From an uncultured bacterium (GTDB taxonomy: Bacteria > Hydrogenedentota > Hydrogenedentia > Hydrogenedentales > SLHB01): DNA of 6,092 bases. The notes beneath the pieces were generated by a model that did no database searches, was not told where the DNA came from, and saw only the letters and a program-made list of their open reading frames with translations. Location: the NCBI GenBank assembly GCA_937928585.1, contig CALEZK010000437.1, forward strand, positions 1 to 6,092. Reading direction: 5' to 3'. The translations under genes and the position numbers were made by a program. The stretch's first letter is position 1. Every line of letters begins with the position of its first letter. Shown in pieces: positions 1-5,663 of the stretch.

Positions 1-64
1 CTCGGCACATTGAGGAACTAGGGCCTAATCCGAATCTCAATGCCAGTCGGAGCGAGGTATTGAG

Positions 65-1312
65 CTAACGCTCGAATTTATACAACACCTCGCCGGCCCG
101 TTCGACCAGCAAGTAACCCTCATCCTCCCGGTCGCGCCAATCCTCTGGATCGATCGAGCGCCAATCGCGATAGCCAAGATTTATCGCGCGGCATTCCTCC
201 TCCGGGATCGACGTTGCCAGCGTCACCTGCACGCGGCATTTTTCCACGCCGTTCTCGTACTTCCCAATCCCGCGCACATGCGTCGAGTGCGCGAGAATTC
301 CACCGGGGATATCCGTAAACCGTTCCATCTGCGCAAGGAAATAATCGCGTGTGTGATAGCCGATGCGTTTGATGAGGTCGCCATGCGTGATGCTTACTTC
401 GTGAATGTGCGGACCGTAGATAATCAACTCGCCGCCGTCCGCAACCACCGGCTCCAATTTATACATGCACTTGCCGGCCACCCATATCTCGTCGTACATC
501 TCTGGCGCCATCGCCAGCACGCTTTTAAAAGTCCGATCCATATACCGTACGTGCGTCTTCGCAGAAAGGTCGGAAGCAGCTGACCAAGCCTCTTCCGGTG
601 AGCCGTAAAAAATGCCTTTGCACTCTTTGCCCATCACATTCAAACAAAAGCAGCGCTTTGCAACCGGGATCATCGTGGCGGCGGCGTCGACTACAGCGCG
701 CACCGGTGTATACTTCGCTCCGTTGATAACGGGGTTCGTGATCAACGCGCCAAGCCAATGAAACACATTCAGCAGTTCCTCTCCCGCTACCCCCGGGAAA
801 AAATACTTGTTGCCGCCGCTGAACCCCACCACCTCATGCGGAAACACTGGGCCCACAATGCACACCAAATCATAATCCAGAACGCGCTTGTTAATCGTAA
901 CCGGCACCGTCTCGCGCATCAGCCCACCCGATATCTCCGCGAGCTTGTCCTCGGTCAAATCGCCGATATGCGCGAGCATATCCGGATTCTTCCAGTCATG
1001 ATTGAATATGCCGATGTCGTGAAAAATGCCCGTCCGCTCATTCGGCGTAATGCCGAGCATCTTATTGATCGCATCCTCTGGCATCGCCGGGTGCGTGCCC
1101 AGCGCAATCAGGTAATCCATCTTCGCCGCGCGCCCATGCACCGCCCCATGCAACGCGCGAAACATGGAGGGCATCGGCATGCTGCGCGTCGCGTCAGGAA
1201 TGATGAAGAGCACGCGCTTTCCGTCGATGCGTTCAGATTCAAACGCGCGATGCACAAACGCTGACAAGTCATCCGCGGAAAGGGGACCAGTTTCGACAAT
1301 CTGCTGAATCAT
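65..1312 (-). CDS. LarA-family (DUF2088) nickel-pincer hydroxyacid racemase/epimerase
   Basis: This 415-residue protein is close to the length of lactate racemase LarA (about 424). Family enzymes use a nickel-pincer nucleotide to racemise or epimerise the C2 carbon of 2-hydroxyacids by hydride transfer, in the cytoplasm. The key residues sit at family spacing. D40 and R43 lie in PDATR, and H74 in LGTHPAM. H159, K169 and H185 surround PHEVVGFSGGNK; the K169-like lysine carries the cofactor in LarA, and the 10- and 16-residue gaps match LarA H174/K184/H200. K285 may match the later active-site lysine. The ATG start has a modest AAGG about 9 bases upstream. The gene lies downstream of pdxB on the same strand, 136 bases away, and may have its own promoter there. 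The cofactor genes larB, larC and larE are not in the window. Substrate is not determined: lactate, malate, hydroxyglutarate and gluconate/mannonate enzymes all occur in this family. The family call is firm, the substrate open. Confidence 0.9.
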   Translation of the reverse strand: MIQQIVETGPLSADDLSAFVHRAFESERIDGKRVLFIIPDATRSMPMPSMFRALHGAVHGRAAKMDYLIALGTHPAMPEDAINKMLGITPNERTGIFHDIGIFNHDWKNPDMLAHIGDLTEDKLAEISGGLMRETVPVTINKRVLDYDLVCIVGPVFPHEVVGFSGGNKYFFPGVAGEELLNVFHWLGALITNPVINGAKYTPVRAVVDAAATMIPVAKRCFCLNVMGKECKGIFYGSPEEAWSAASDLSAKTHVRYMDRTFKSVLAMAPEMYDEIWVAGKCMYKLEPVVADGGELIIYGPHIHEVSITHGDLIKRIGYHTRDYFLAQMERFTDIPGGILAHSTHVRGIGKYENGVEKCRVQVTLATSIPEEECRAINLGYRDWRSIDPEDWRDREDEGYLLVERAGEVLYKFER

Positions 1313-1351
1313 TCACCAAAACCTTGTTCTAAAACGAGAGAGCTTTCCTAA

Positions 1352-1367
1352 ACAGAGTAGACTCTGT
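1352..1367. promoter_or_regulatory. 16-base palindrome, operator candidate upstream of the LarA-like gene
   Basis: The bases read ACAGAGT-AG-ACTCTGT: two perfect 7-base arms around a 2-base centre. It ends about 40 bases before the LarA-like start codon. Short dyads of this size and position are typical binding sites for dimeric repressors or activators. No regulator gene is in the window, so the binding protein is unknown. As RNA, the 2-base loop would have to open by one pair on each side, so a protein site is more likely than a hairpin. Confidence 0.4.
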
Positions 1368-1397
1368 CATCATGCAAACCAACTATCGCGCAAAGCG

Positions 1398-1411
1398 TCC
1401 GCCGCGGCGGA
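1398..1411. repeat. Perfect 14-base GC-rich palindrome downstream of pdxB
   Basis: TCCGCCGCGGCGGA equals its own reverse complement. It lies 38 bases past the pdxB stop on the minus strand. It could fold into a short hairpin at the end of the pdxB transcript, or act as a protein site. There is no following T-run on either strand, so it does not meet the pattern of an intrinsic terminator. In a GC-rich spacer a palindrome of this length could also arise by chance. Confidence 0.3.
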
Positions 1412-1448
1412 GAGTGCGGCGTGACAGCGCCACTTTTCCCCTATCTAG

Positions 1449-2588
1449 CTAACGACGGAAGCCAAGCCCATTCAGCACGGCAGCGAAGGATTCGTTCGGC
1501 ACAGTCAGCGTCGCGCGCGTGTTCTGAAACTCCCGTCGCCGCGGATACTCTTTCCGCAATCGATCAAAATACCCGCCGCGTTCGCCTTCCGGCAAAGTCA
1601 ACAGCGCCCGCATACGAGCATCGTCCTCGCGAATATCGTACACACGCAACACGACCTCGGCCAGCGCTGCTTGAAGTGACGTTGTACCGTTCACAGTGAC
1701 CTCTGGTACGTCCGGCGCAGGAAGCAGGGGAGTGGGGTCCCAGGTCGGTGTGCACCCCAAAAACGCGCACGCGGCCTCGTAAATCTGCCGCGTGCCGTTC
1801 ACTTTTCCATCGAATGAATACCCCGCAATATGCGGCGTCGCCAGCGCACAGTTAGCAAGCAGCTCAACATCTACGTTCGGTTCTCCTTCCCAAACGTCCA
1901 GCACCGCAGCCCCAAGCTTCCCGGATTCCAGCGCGTCTCGCAGCGCCGTCCCATGCACAACCGAACCTCGCGCAGTATTCAAAATGATCGCGCCCGTCTT
2001 GCAGCGCTGGAAGAACACATCGTTCAATAAATGAAACGTAGCGTCAGGTCCCGTTTTAGTTAGCGGAACGTGCACGGTAATGATCGGACAAGCAAGTACT
2101 TCTTCGATCGGCCGATACTTCGCGTCGCCCGTCGCGCGCGCCAGAGGCGGGTCGTTGATAACAACATCCATTCCGAGCGCCCGCGCTTTTTGTTCTACGC
2201 GTTTGCCCACATTGCCGTGACCGATGATCCCAAGCGTTCGCTCCGCGACCTGAAATCCCCGCGACTCCCCAAGGACCAGCAACGCCGCCGTGATGTATTC
2301 CGCCACGCTATTCGCATTGCACCCCGGCGCACTTGCATACACGATGCCCCGCTCCCGAAGGTATGCCTCATCGAGATGGTCCACGCCGATCGTCGCGGTA
2401 GCAACAAACCGCACGCGCGAATTGTCCAGCAGCGCCGCATTTACCTTTGTAATCGAACGCACCAGGAGCAGGTCCGCGTCCCGCACATCGTCATTGGAAA
2501 TTACGCGTCCCGGCCGCAACACGACATCCCCAAGCGACGCAAAAGCCTCGCGTCCGTAAGGAATGTTTTCGTCGACAACGATTTTCAT
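1449..2588 (-). CDS. pdxB: 4-phosphoerythronate dehydrogenase PdxB
   Basis: This enzyme oxidises 4-phospho-D-erythronate to 2-oxo-3-hydroxy-4-phosphobutanoate, the second step of the DXP-dependent pathway to pyridoxal 5'-phosphate. The 379-residue length matches E. coli PdxB (378). A D-2-hydroxyacid dehydrogenase core is visible. The NAD-binding glycines are G123, G125 and G128 in GIIGHGNVG. The catalytic R207, E236 and H253 lie in NTARG, WEGEP and TPHIAGYS, at the same spacing as R208/E237/H254 of E. coli. The C-terminal PdxB dimerisation domain (VYDIREDD near 316-323, FDRLRKEYPRRREF near 341-354, final LGFRR) separates it from related dehydrogenases such as SerA. The start is the ATG at 2586-2588, preceded by AAGGG with about 5 bases spacing. 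The frame stays open upstream to 2708 but overlaps the previous gene and adds 40 unrelated residues. It is the last gene of a three-gene run, 34 bases after the unknown protein. Confidence 0.95.
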   Translation of the reverse strand: MKIVVDENIPYGREAFASLGDVVLRPGRVISNDDVRDADLLLVRSITKVNAALLDNSRVRFVATATIGVDHLDEAYLRERGIVYASAPGCNANSVAEYITAALLVLGESRGFQVAERTLGIIGHGNVGKRVEQKARALGMDVVINDPPLARATGDAKYRPIEEVLACPIITVHVPLTKTGPDATFHLLNDVFFQRCKTGAIILNTARGSVVHGTALRDALESGKLGAAVLDVWEGEPNVDVELLANCALATPHIAGYSFDGKVNGTRQIYEAACAFLGCTPTWDPTPLLPAPDVPEVTVNGTTSLQAALAEVVLRVYDIREDDARMRALLTLPEGERGGYFDRLRKEYPRRREFQNTRATLTVPNESFAAVLNGLGFRR

Positions 2589-2622
2589 CTGAGCCCTTGT
2601 ACGTCCAGAGAATCTGGCGAGA

Positions 2623-3108
2623 TTAATCCCGCTTGCACAAAATGCGATAGCCGACTTCCGGTTCATACAGCGCCAGTTTTCCTGGGATGCAGCTGTACAC
2701 GGTGCCATCGCCTCCAGTGATCAAGTCGCCCGAACGCGTCGCTGCGAGCGCATCGAAGAGATCCACCAGTTGGAAGCGCATCGGATGCGACGCGGAGATT
2801 ACGTAGCAGAGCTGATCGGGCACGTCAGTTAACACATTGGAGATGACCTGCGGCAGTTCCCCGAGCGTGTGAAAGCCGACATCCTCGTGATGACTAAGCT
2901 CTCGACAATATCGTTGGTCAAGCTCGTTTACCAGAACCTGATCCAGGTACGCCCCGAGCTTCTCCATCGTGCGCGGCGTCGCTCGCTCCGCGGTTGCGGC
3001 CTCCAAAAGCTGCAAAAACTTCTTCTGCTTGTCCTTAACTATAAACGCAAGCGCAAAATCCTCGATATGCGGATCCAGCGATCGCTGCGGTGGTGTTACT
3101 TCTTCCAC
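2623..3108 (-). CDS. Conserved-looking hypothetical protein, 161 aa, upstream of pdxB
   Basis: I cannot name a domain here. The protein has no signal peptide or membrane segment and looks soluble and cytoplasmic. Residues 13-35 (PHIEDFALAF, then a lysine-rich KDKQKKFLQLL) look like a helical start. There is a CYVIS strand at 101-105 and a SCIPGKLALYEPE segment at 139-151. I associate this layout with uncharacterised 120-160 residue proteins of environmental bacteria, from memory only. The start is GTG, read at 3106-3108, and it overlaps the end of the HAD gene by 13 bases. No good Shine-Dalgarno sequence precedes it, which suits translational coupling to the upstream gene. The next in-frame ATG is at residue 48, inside the apparent conserved region. 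Position between a phosphatase and pdxB gives a guilt-by-association link to B6 metabolism, no more. Confidence 0.75.
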   Translation of the reverse strand: MEEVTPPQRSLDPHIEDFALAFIVKDKQKKFLQLLEAATAERATPRTMEKLGAYLDQVLVNELDQRYCRELSHHEDVGFHTLGELPQVISNVLTDVPDQLCYVISASHPMRFQLVDLFDALAATRSGDLITGGDGTVYSCIPGKLALYEPEVGYRILCKRD

Positions 3109-3986
3109 GGGGGCGTGTCCGGTAAGAACTTCTCAAACTCCTCAATCAGACTCGCCTCATATGCGCCCGCATAAGTGCCGTTAAAGAACCTGTCAAGCCC
3201 TTCCTCATGCAGCCGTTGCCACGACGTTTCTTCCTCGCCCGGGTTGATGGGAAAGAACAGCGCGTCATTGCCACGCGCCGCTTTCATGTCGCCCGGTGCA
3301 TCGCCAATCATGAGGATATTTTTCTTCTCGTATCGCCCTTCGGACGCGAAGCGAATGTGCTCGGTTTTTGATCCCGCCTCTTGCCCCGCGATGGTGAACA
3401 CGTATTGAGAAATGCCTTGTTCGTCCCATTCCCGTTGCAAGGCTTCCGTCGGCGTTTGCGAGCAGACCAGCATGTCTGCTTTCGATTTTGCTTTCTCCAG
3501 GCATTCACGCACGAAGGGGAAGGGGGGGAGTCCCTCTTTCACGATCTCGTTCACCGTCACGTTAACCGCCTTGCTCCACGCCAGTGCCCGATGCATGTCC
3601 CCGTGGTCATGCTGTTCGCAATACTTCGCCAGCACTGGATTACCCATCTTCGTTTCCGTGTCCACCCACTTGCGCAGATTCGGAATCTCCGGCGCCTTCC
3701 AACCGCGCTGCTGCACCTTGTCCCATTCCATCAACAAATCAAAAGTCATCACCAGCGCAGGAAAGCGGTTAATGCCGCGCCATTTTGAATAAAGGTTTAC
3801 AAATTCCGCCGCCGCCCGTGCATACTTCGATATTGGCTGGAGGTCCCAAAACTTGATGATGTTCGGAATGAAACACTCTTTGTGCTTGACCTCCATCGTG
3901 TCGAATGCACACCCGTCAGAGTCGATGGCTATCAGAAAGTCATGCGACGGTTTATGGTTCTTCATGGCCGCTACCGGGTCAGACAT
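3096..3986 (-). CDS. HAD-superfamily hydrolase (probable phosphatase)
   Basis: This 296-residue cytoplasmic protein shows the HAD signature. Motif I is IDSDG with nucleophile D22 and acid D24. Motif II is VCSQTP with S176. A motif III lysine is likely around 207 (GSKTEH), and motif IV is GDAPGD with D229 and D233. Motifs I and II are about 150 residues apart, which leaves room for a large inserted cap (roughly 34-165) that would set substrate choice. HAD enzymes of this form are usually Mg-dependent phosphatases; the substrate cannot be read from the sequence. The ATG at 3984-3986 was chosen because GAGGAG stands 5 bases before it. The frame is open to 4100, but that extension crosses the start of the divergent DUF2585 gene. 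It is the first gene of the HAD-unknown-pdxB run, so a phosphorylated B6 intermediate or vitamer is one possible substrate. That is inference only. Confidence 0.88.
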   Translation of the reverse strand: MSDPVAAMKNHKPSHDFLIAIDSDGCAFDTMEVKHKECFIPNIIKFWDLQPISKYARAAAEFVNLYSKWRGINRFPALVMTFDLLMEWDKVQQRGWKAPEIPNLRKWVDTETKMGNPVLAKYCEQHDHGDMHRALAWSKAVNVTVNEIVKEGLPPFPFVRECLEKAKSKADMLVCSQTPTEALQREWDEQGISQYVFTIAGQEAGSKTEHIRFASEGRYEKKNILMIGDAPGDMKAARGNDALFFPINPGEEETSWQRLHEEGLDRFFNGTYAGAYEASLIEEFEKFLPDTPPWKK

Positions 3987-4053
3987 ATACGCTCCTCGTA
4001 TCCAAATATTGCCGCAAGACGCGGCGTCTTGCTCCCTGTGATACACTCTCGCT
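3987..4053. promoter_or_regulatory. Divergent promoter region between the HAD run and DUF2585 gene
   Basis: These 67 bases must hold the promoters of both outward-reading transcription units. The HAD side has a strong Shine-Dalgarno sequence (GAGGAG) but no clear -10/-35 pair. The DUF2585 side has no Shine-Dalgarno. TACACT at 4042-4047 would place transcription start near 4054, the A of the ATG, so a leaderless mRNA is possible; no matching -35 is visible. A perfect dyad sits in the middle at 4014-4032. Confidence 0.45.
4014..4032. promoter_or_regulatory. 19-base dyad in the divergent spacer, operator candidate
   Basis: GCAAGACG and CGTCTTGC are perfect 8-base complementary arms around CGG. 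The dyad lies 22 bases upstream of the DUF2585 start and 28 bases upstream of the HAD start. A symmetric site in the middle of a short divergent spacer is the usual place for a regulator that controls both sides. It could also form a hairpin in an mRNA leader read leftwards. No candidate regulator is encoded nearby. Confidence 0.42.
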
Positions 4054-4626
4054 ATGAAACTGTTGAATTCGGCAACCGGCAAGGGAATCGCCCTCGCCAT
4101 TGGGCTTGTAGTCGCTCAAATAACAGTTCTCTTTATCCTCGGACAGCCGCCAATCTGCGCCTGCGGCTACGTCAAACTGTGGGAAGGCGTGGTAAAGAGT
4201 TCCGGCAATTCGCAGCACCTCTCCGACTGGTACACCTTCTCGCACATCATTCACGGATTCGCTTTCTACTTGCTGCTCAGACTCATCTTCCCGCGCGCCC
4301 CGGTCGCGCTCCGTCTCGCCGGCGCCGTCGGCATCGAAGTGGGGTGGGAGATTCTCGAAAACACACCCATGGTCATCAACCATTACCGCAAACAGGCGCT
4401 GGCCCAAGGATATACCGGCGATAGCATCATCAATTCCGTATTCGACACCATCTGGATGGTCCTCGGCTTCGTCGCGGCTTGGCGCATACCCGTCTGGGGC
4501 AGTATTGCTTCAGTCGCGCTCATGGAAGTCTTCGTGGCGTTCTGCATCCGCGACAACCTGATGCTCAACATTATCAACCTCGTTTATCCCTTCGAATTCA
4601 TCGCGAAGTGGCAGTCCTCGGCCTAG
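4054..4626 (+). CDS. DUF2585 / UPF0314 family integral membrane protein
   Basis: I recognise the UPF0314 (DUF2585) family from several segments. These are PICACGYVKLWEG (33-45), NSQHLSDWYTFSHIIHG (52-68), WEILEN (98-103), GYTGDSIINS (119-128) and IRDNLMLN (165-172). The 190-residue length is usual for the family. Four to five hydrophobic stretches are likely membrane segments, near 11-30, 61-80, 85-100, 130-145 and 148-165. Its biochemical function is not known. The conserved polar residues in or beside membrane segments (H55, H64, H67, E99, E102, D123, D131, R166, D167) would suit a membrane-embedded active or metal site; that is my inference. I know the family mainly from Alphaproteobacteria. 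It is the only plus-strand gene, divergent from the HAD run and convergent with the SDR gene. No Shine-Dalgarno sequence precedes the ATG. Confidence 0.88.
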   Translation: MKLLNSATGKGIALAIGLVVAQITVLFILGQPPICACGYVKLWEGVVKSSGNSQHLSDWYTFSHIIHGFAFYLLLRLIFPRAPVALRLAGAVGIEVGWEILENTPMVINHYRKQALAQGYTGDSIINSVFDTIWMVLGFVAAWRIPVWGSIASVALMEVFVAFCIRDNLMLNIINLVYPFEFIAKWQSSA

Positions 4627-4635
4627 CGCAACGCC

Positions 4636-5469
4636 TTACACTCCAGCGAACGCCGAGAAGCCCCCGTCCACCGGAATAATCGTCCCCGTCACAAATCGCG
4701 ACGCGTCCGAAGCAAGCCAAACGGCAGCGCCCACCAAATCGCCGCCAGCGCCAAACGCGCCCATCGGCGTGTGATCGATTATCTGCTGACCCCGCTCCGT
4801 CAAATCGCCCGTGCGGTCATTGGTCAGCAGGAACTGATTCTGCGGCGTCAGGAAGAATCCCGGCGCAATCGCATTCACCCGCAAAGCGGACTTGCATTCC
4901 CGCGCGAGATACACCGCGAACCACTTCGTAAAATTGTCCACTGCCGCCTTCGCCGCGCTATACCCCACAATCCGCGTCAACGGCGTTGACGCCGCCATCG
5001 ACGAAATATTGATGATCGAACCACCATTTGCATTCTTCACCATCCGCTGACCAAACAACTGGCAAGGACGTACGATCGCGGACAGAAAATTCAGGTCCAT
5101 GACTTTTTGCAGCGCGTCCGGCGAGATGTCGAAAAAGGACTGATCCGCGGAAGTCGTCGCTTCCTTCAGGTTACCCCCGACGCAATTCACCAGCACGTCG
5201 ACCGCGCCGAATTCTGCGTAAATGTTGTCGCAAAGGGCCTCAATTGCACCCGGCTTCAGGATGTCGAGCTCATATCCCACAGCGTGACCGCATGTGGACC
5301 GCATCTGAGACGCCACGCTCTCGGCCTTGTCCAGGGTCGAATTGGTGACGGCAATCTGCGCCCCAGCCTTCGCCAACCCGCACGAGATTGACCCGCCCAA
5401 CGAGCCACCTCCGCCCAGAATCACCGCGACTTTTCCGGTTAAATCGAATATCTGAACGCCTTCCGGCAA
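4636..5469 (-). CDS. SDR-family oxidoreductase, D-mannonate oxidoreductase-like
   Basis: This is a 277-residue classical short-chain dehydrogenase/reductase. The nucleotide-binding turn is GGGGSLGGSI (19-28), a variant of TGxxxGxG. NCVGGN (95-100) stands in for the usual NNAG. The catalytic set is N127, S157, Y170 and K174 (YSAAK). The C-terminal part, with NQFLLTND (211-218), DHTPMGAFG (232-240), VTGTIIPVDGGFSAFAGV (260-277), resembles the SDR-type D-mannonate oxidoreductase (fructuronate reductase, UxuB/YjmF) subgroup. That enzyme interconverts D-fructuronate and D-mannonate with NAD(P)H in uronate breakdown; related 2-deoxy-gluconate or gluconate dehydrogenases are the main alternative. 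The start is TTG at 5467-5469, supported by AAGGAG 7 bases upstream; the next in-frame ATG (residue 56) would remove the cofactor site. No other uronate gene is in the window, and the gene appears to stand alone. Confidence 0.9.
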   Translation of the reverse strand: MPEGVQIFDLTGKVAVILGGGGSLGGSISCGLAKAGAQIAVTNSTLDKAESVASQMRSTCGHAVGYELDILKPGAIEALCDNIYAEFGAVDVLVNCVGGNLKEATTSADQSFFDISPDALQKVMDLNFLSAIVRPCQLFGQRMVKNANGGSIINISSMAASTPLTRIVGYSAAKAAVDNFTKWFAVYLARECKSALRVNAIAPGFFLTPQNQFLLTNDRTGDLTERGQQIIDHTPMGAFGAGGDLVGAAVWLASDASRFVTGTIIPVDGGFSAFAGV

Positions 5470-5474
5470 CGTAC

Positions 5475-5480
5475 CGCTCC
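5475..5480 (-). promoter_or_regulatory. Shine-Dalgarno sequence fixing the TTG start of the SDR gene
   Basis: On the minus strand the bases before the TTG read TTAAGGAGCGGTACG. AAGGAG is nearly the full anti-16S complement and sits about 7 bases from TTG, which decides the start codon. Confidence 0.75.
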
Positions 5481-5523
5481 TTAAGGGAAAACAGAGGAAT
5501 TACACCCAAAAATGCGAAGCTGA

Positions 5524-5552
5524 ACGGTACCACACACACCCAGTGGCTTCAA
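5524..5552 (-). promoter_or_regulatory. Candidate sigma70-type promoter of the SDR gene
   Basis: On the minus strand TTGAAG (5552-5547) and TACCGT (5529-5524) are 17 bases apart. Each keeps the most conserved positions of the -35 and -10 boxes but no more. This would start transcription near 5517 and give a leader of about 48 bases. A better -10 alone, TGTAAT at 5504-5499, has no good -35 partner. The call is tentative. Confidence 0.3.
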
Positions 5553-5663
5553 GAAGTTAGCCCCATTTAGACCAAAACCCGTCCCCGGCCAAAGCGCAAT
5601 CGAACGCCAGGAAATCGCGAACCTCCCCAAGTACCAAGTCATCGCAACGAAGCACCCCGCTTA

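Larger units (their letters stand above)
1313..1448. other. Gene-free spacer between pdxB and the LarA-like gene
   Basis: This 136-base spacer separates the pdxB stop from the LarA-like start; both genes read on the minus strand. It holds a perfect 16-base palindrome at 1352-1367 and a perfect 14-base palindrome at 1398-1411. On the minus strand, TTGCAT and ATGACA resemble -35 boxes, but I see no convincing -10 at the right spacing, so no promoter is called. No T-run follows either palindrome on the minus strand, so a standard terminator for pdxB is not evident. Read-through from pdxB into the LarA-like gene remains possible. Confidence 0.6.

Noticed and set aside
1..64. Plus-strand open frame from the window edge to a stop at 66-68, and CTCAAT/ATTGAG inverted copies at 36-41 and 59-64
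   Set aside because: Twenty-one open codons are expected by chance, and a 6-bp stem with a 17-base loop and no T-run is not a convincing terminator for the LarA-like gene. A convergent gene's end cannot be excluded.
758..1264. 168-codon plus-strand open frame opposite the LarA-like gene
   Set aside because: It is antisense to conserved LarA motifs, and its product has the Arg/His-rich composition typical of shadow frames.
2589..2708. 40-residue N-terminal extension of PdxB
   Set aside because: PdxB proteins begin at the MKIVVDENIP segment; the extension overlaps the previous gene, and the ATG at 2588 has its own AAGGG.
2070..2720. 216-codon plus-strand open frame opposite pdxB
   Set aside because: It is antisense to a well-identified gene with full catalytic residues; its product is rich in Arg, His and Pro and shows no domain.
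3987..4100. 38-residue N-terminal extension of the HAD protein
   Set aside because: It would run across the DUF2585 start codon and the dyad, while the ATG at 3986 has an excellent Shine-Dalgarno sequence.
3882..4424. 180-codon plus-strand open frame across the HAD start and DUF2585 gene
   Set aside because: It overlaps two real genes and the promoter spacer; its second half is an off-frame Arg/Pro/His-rich reading of the DUF2585 gene.
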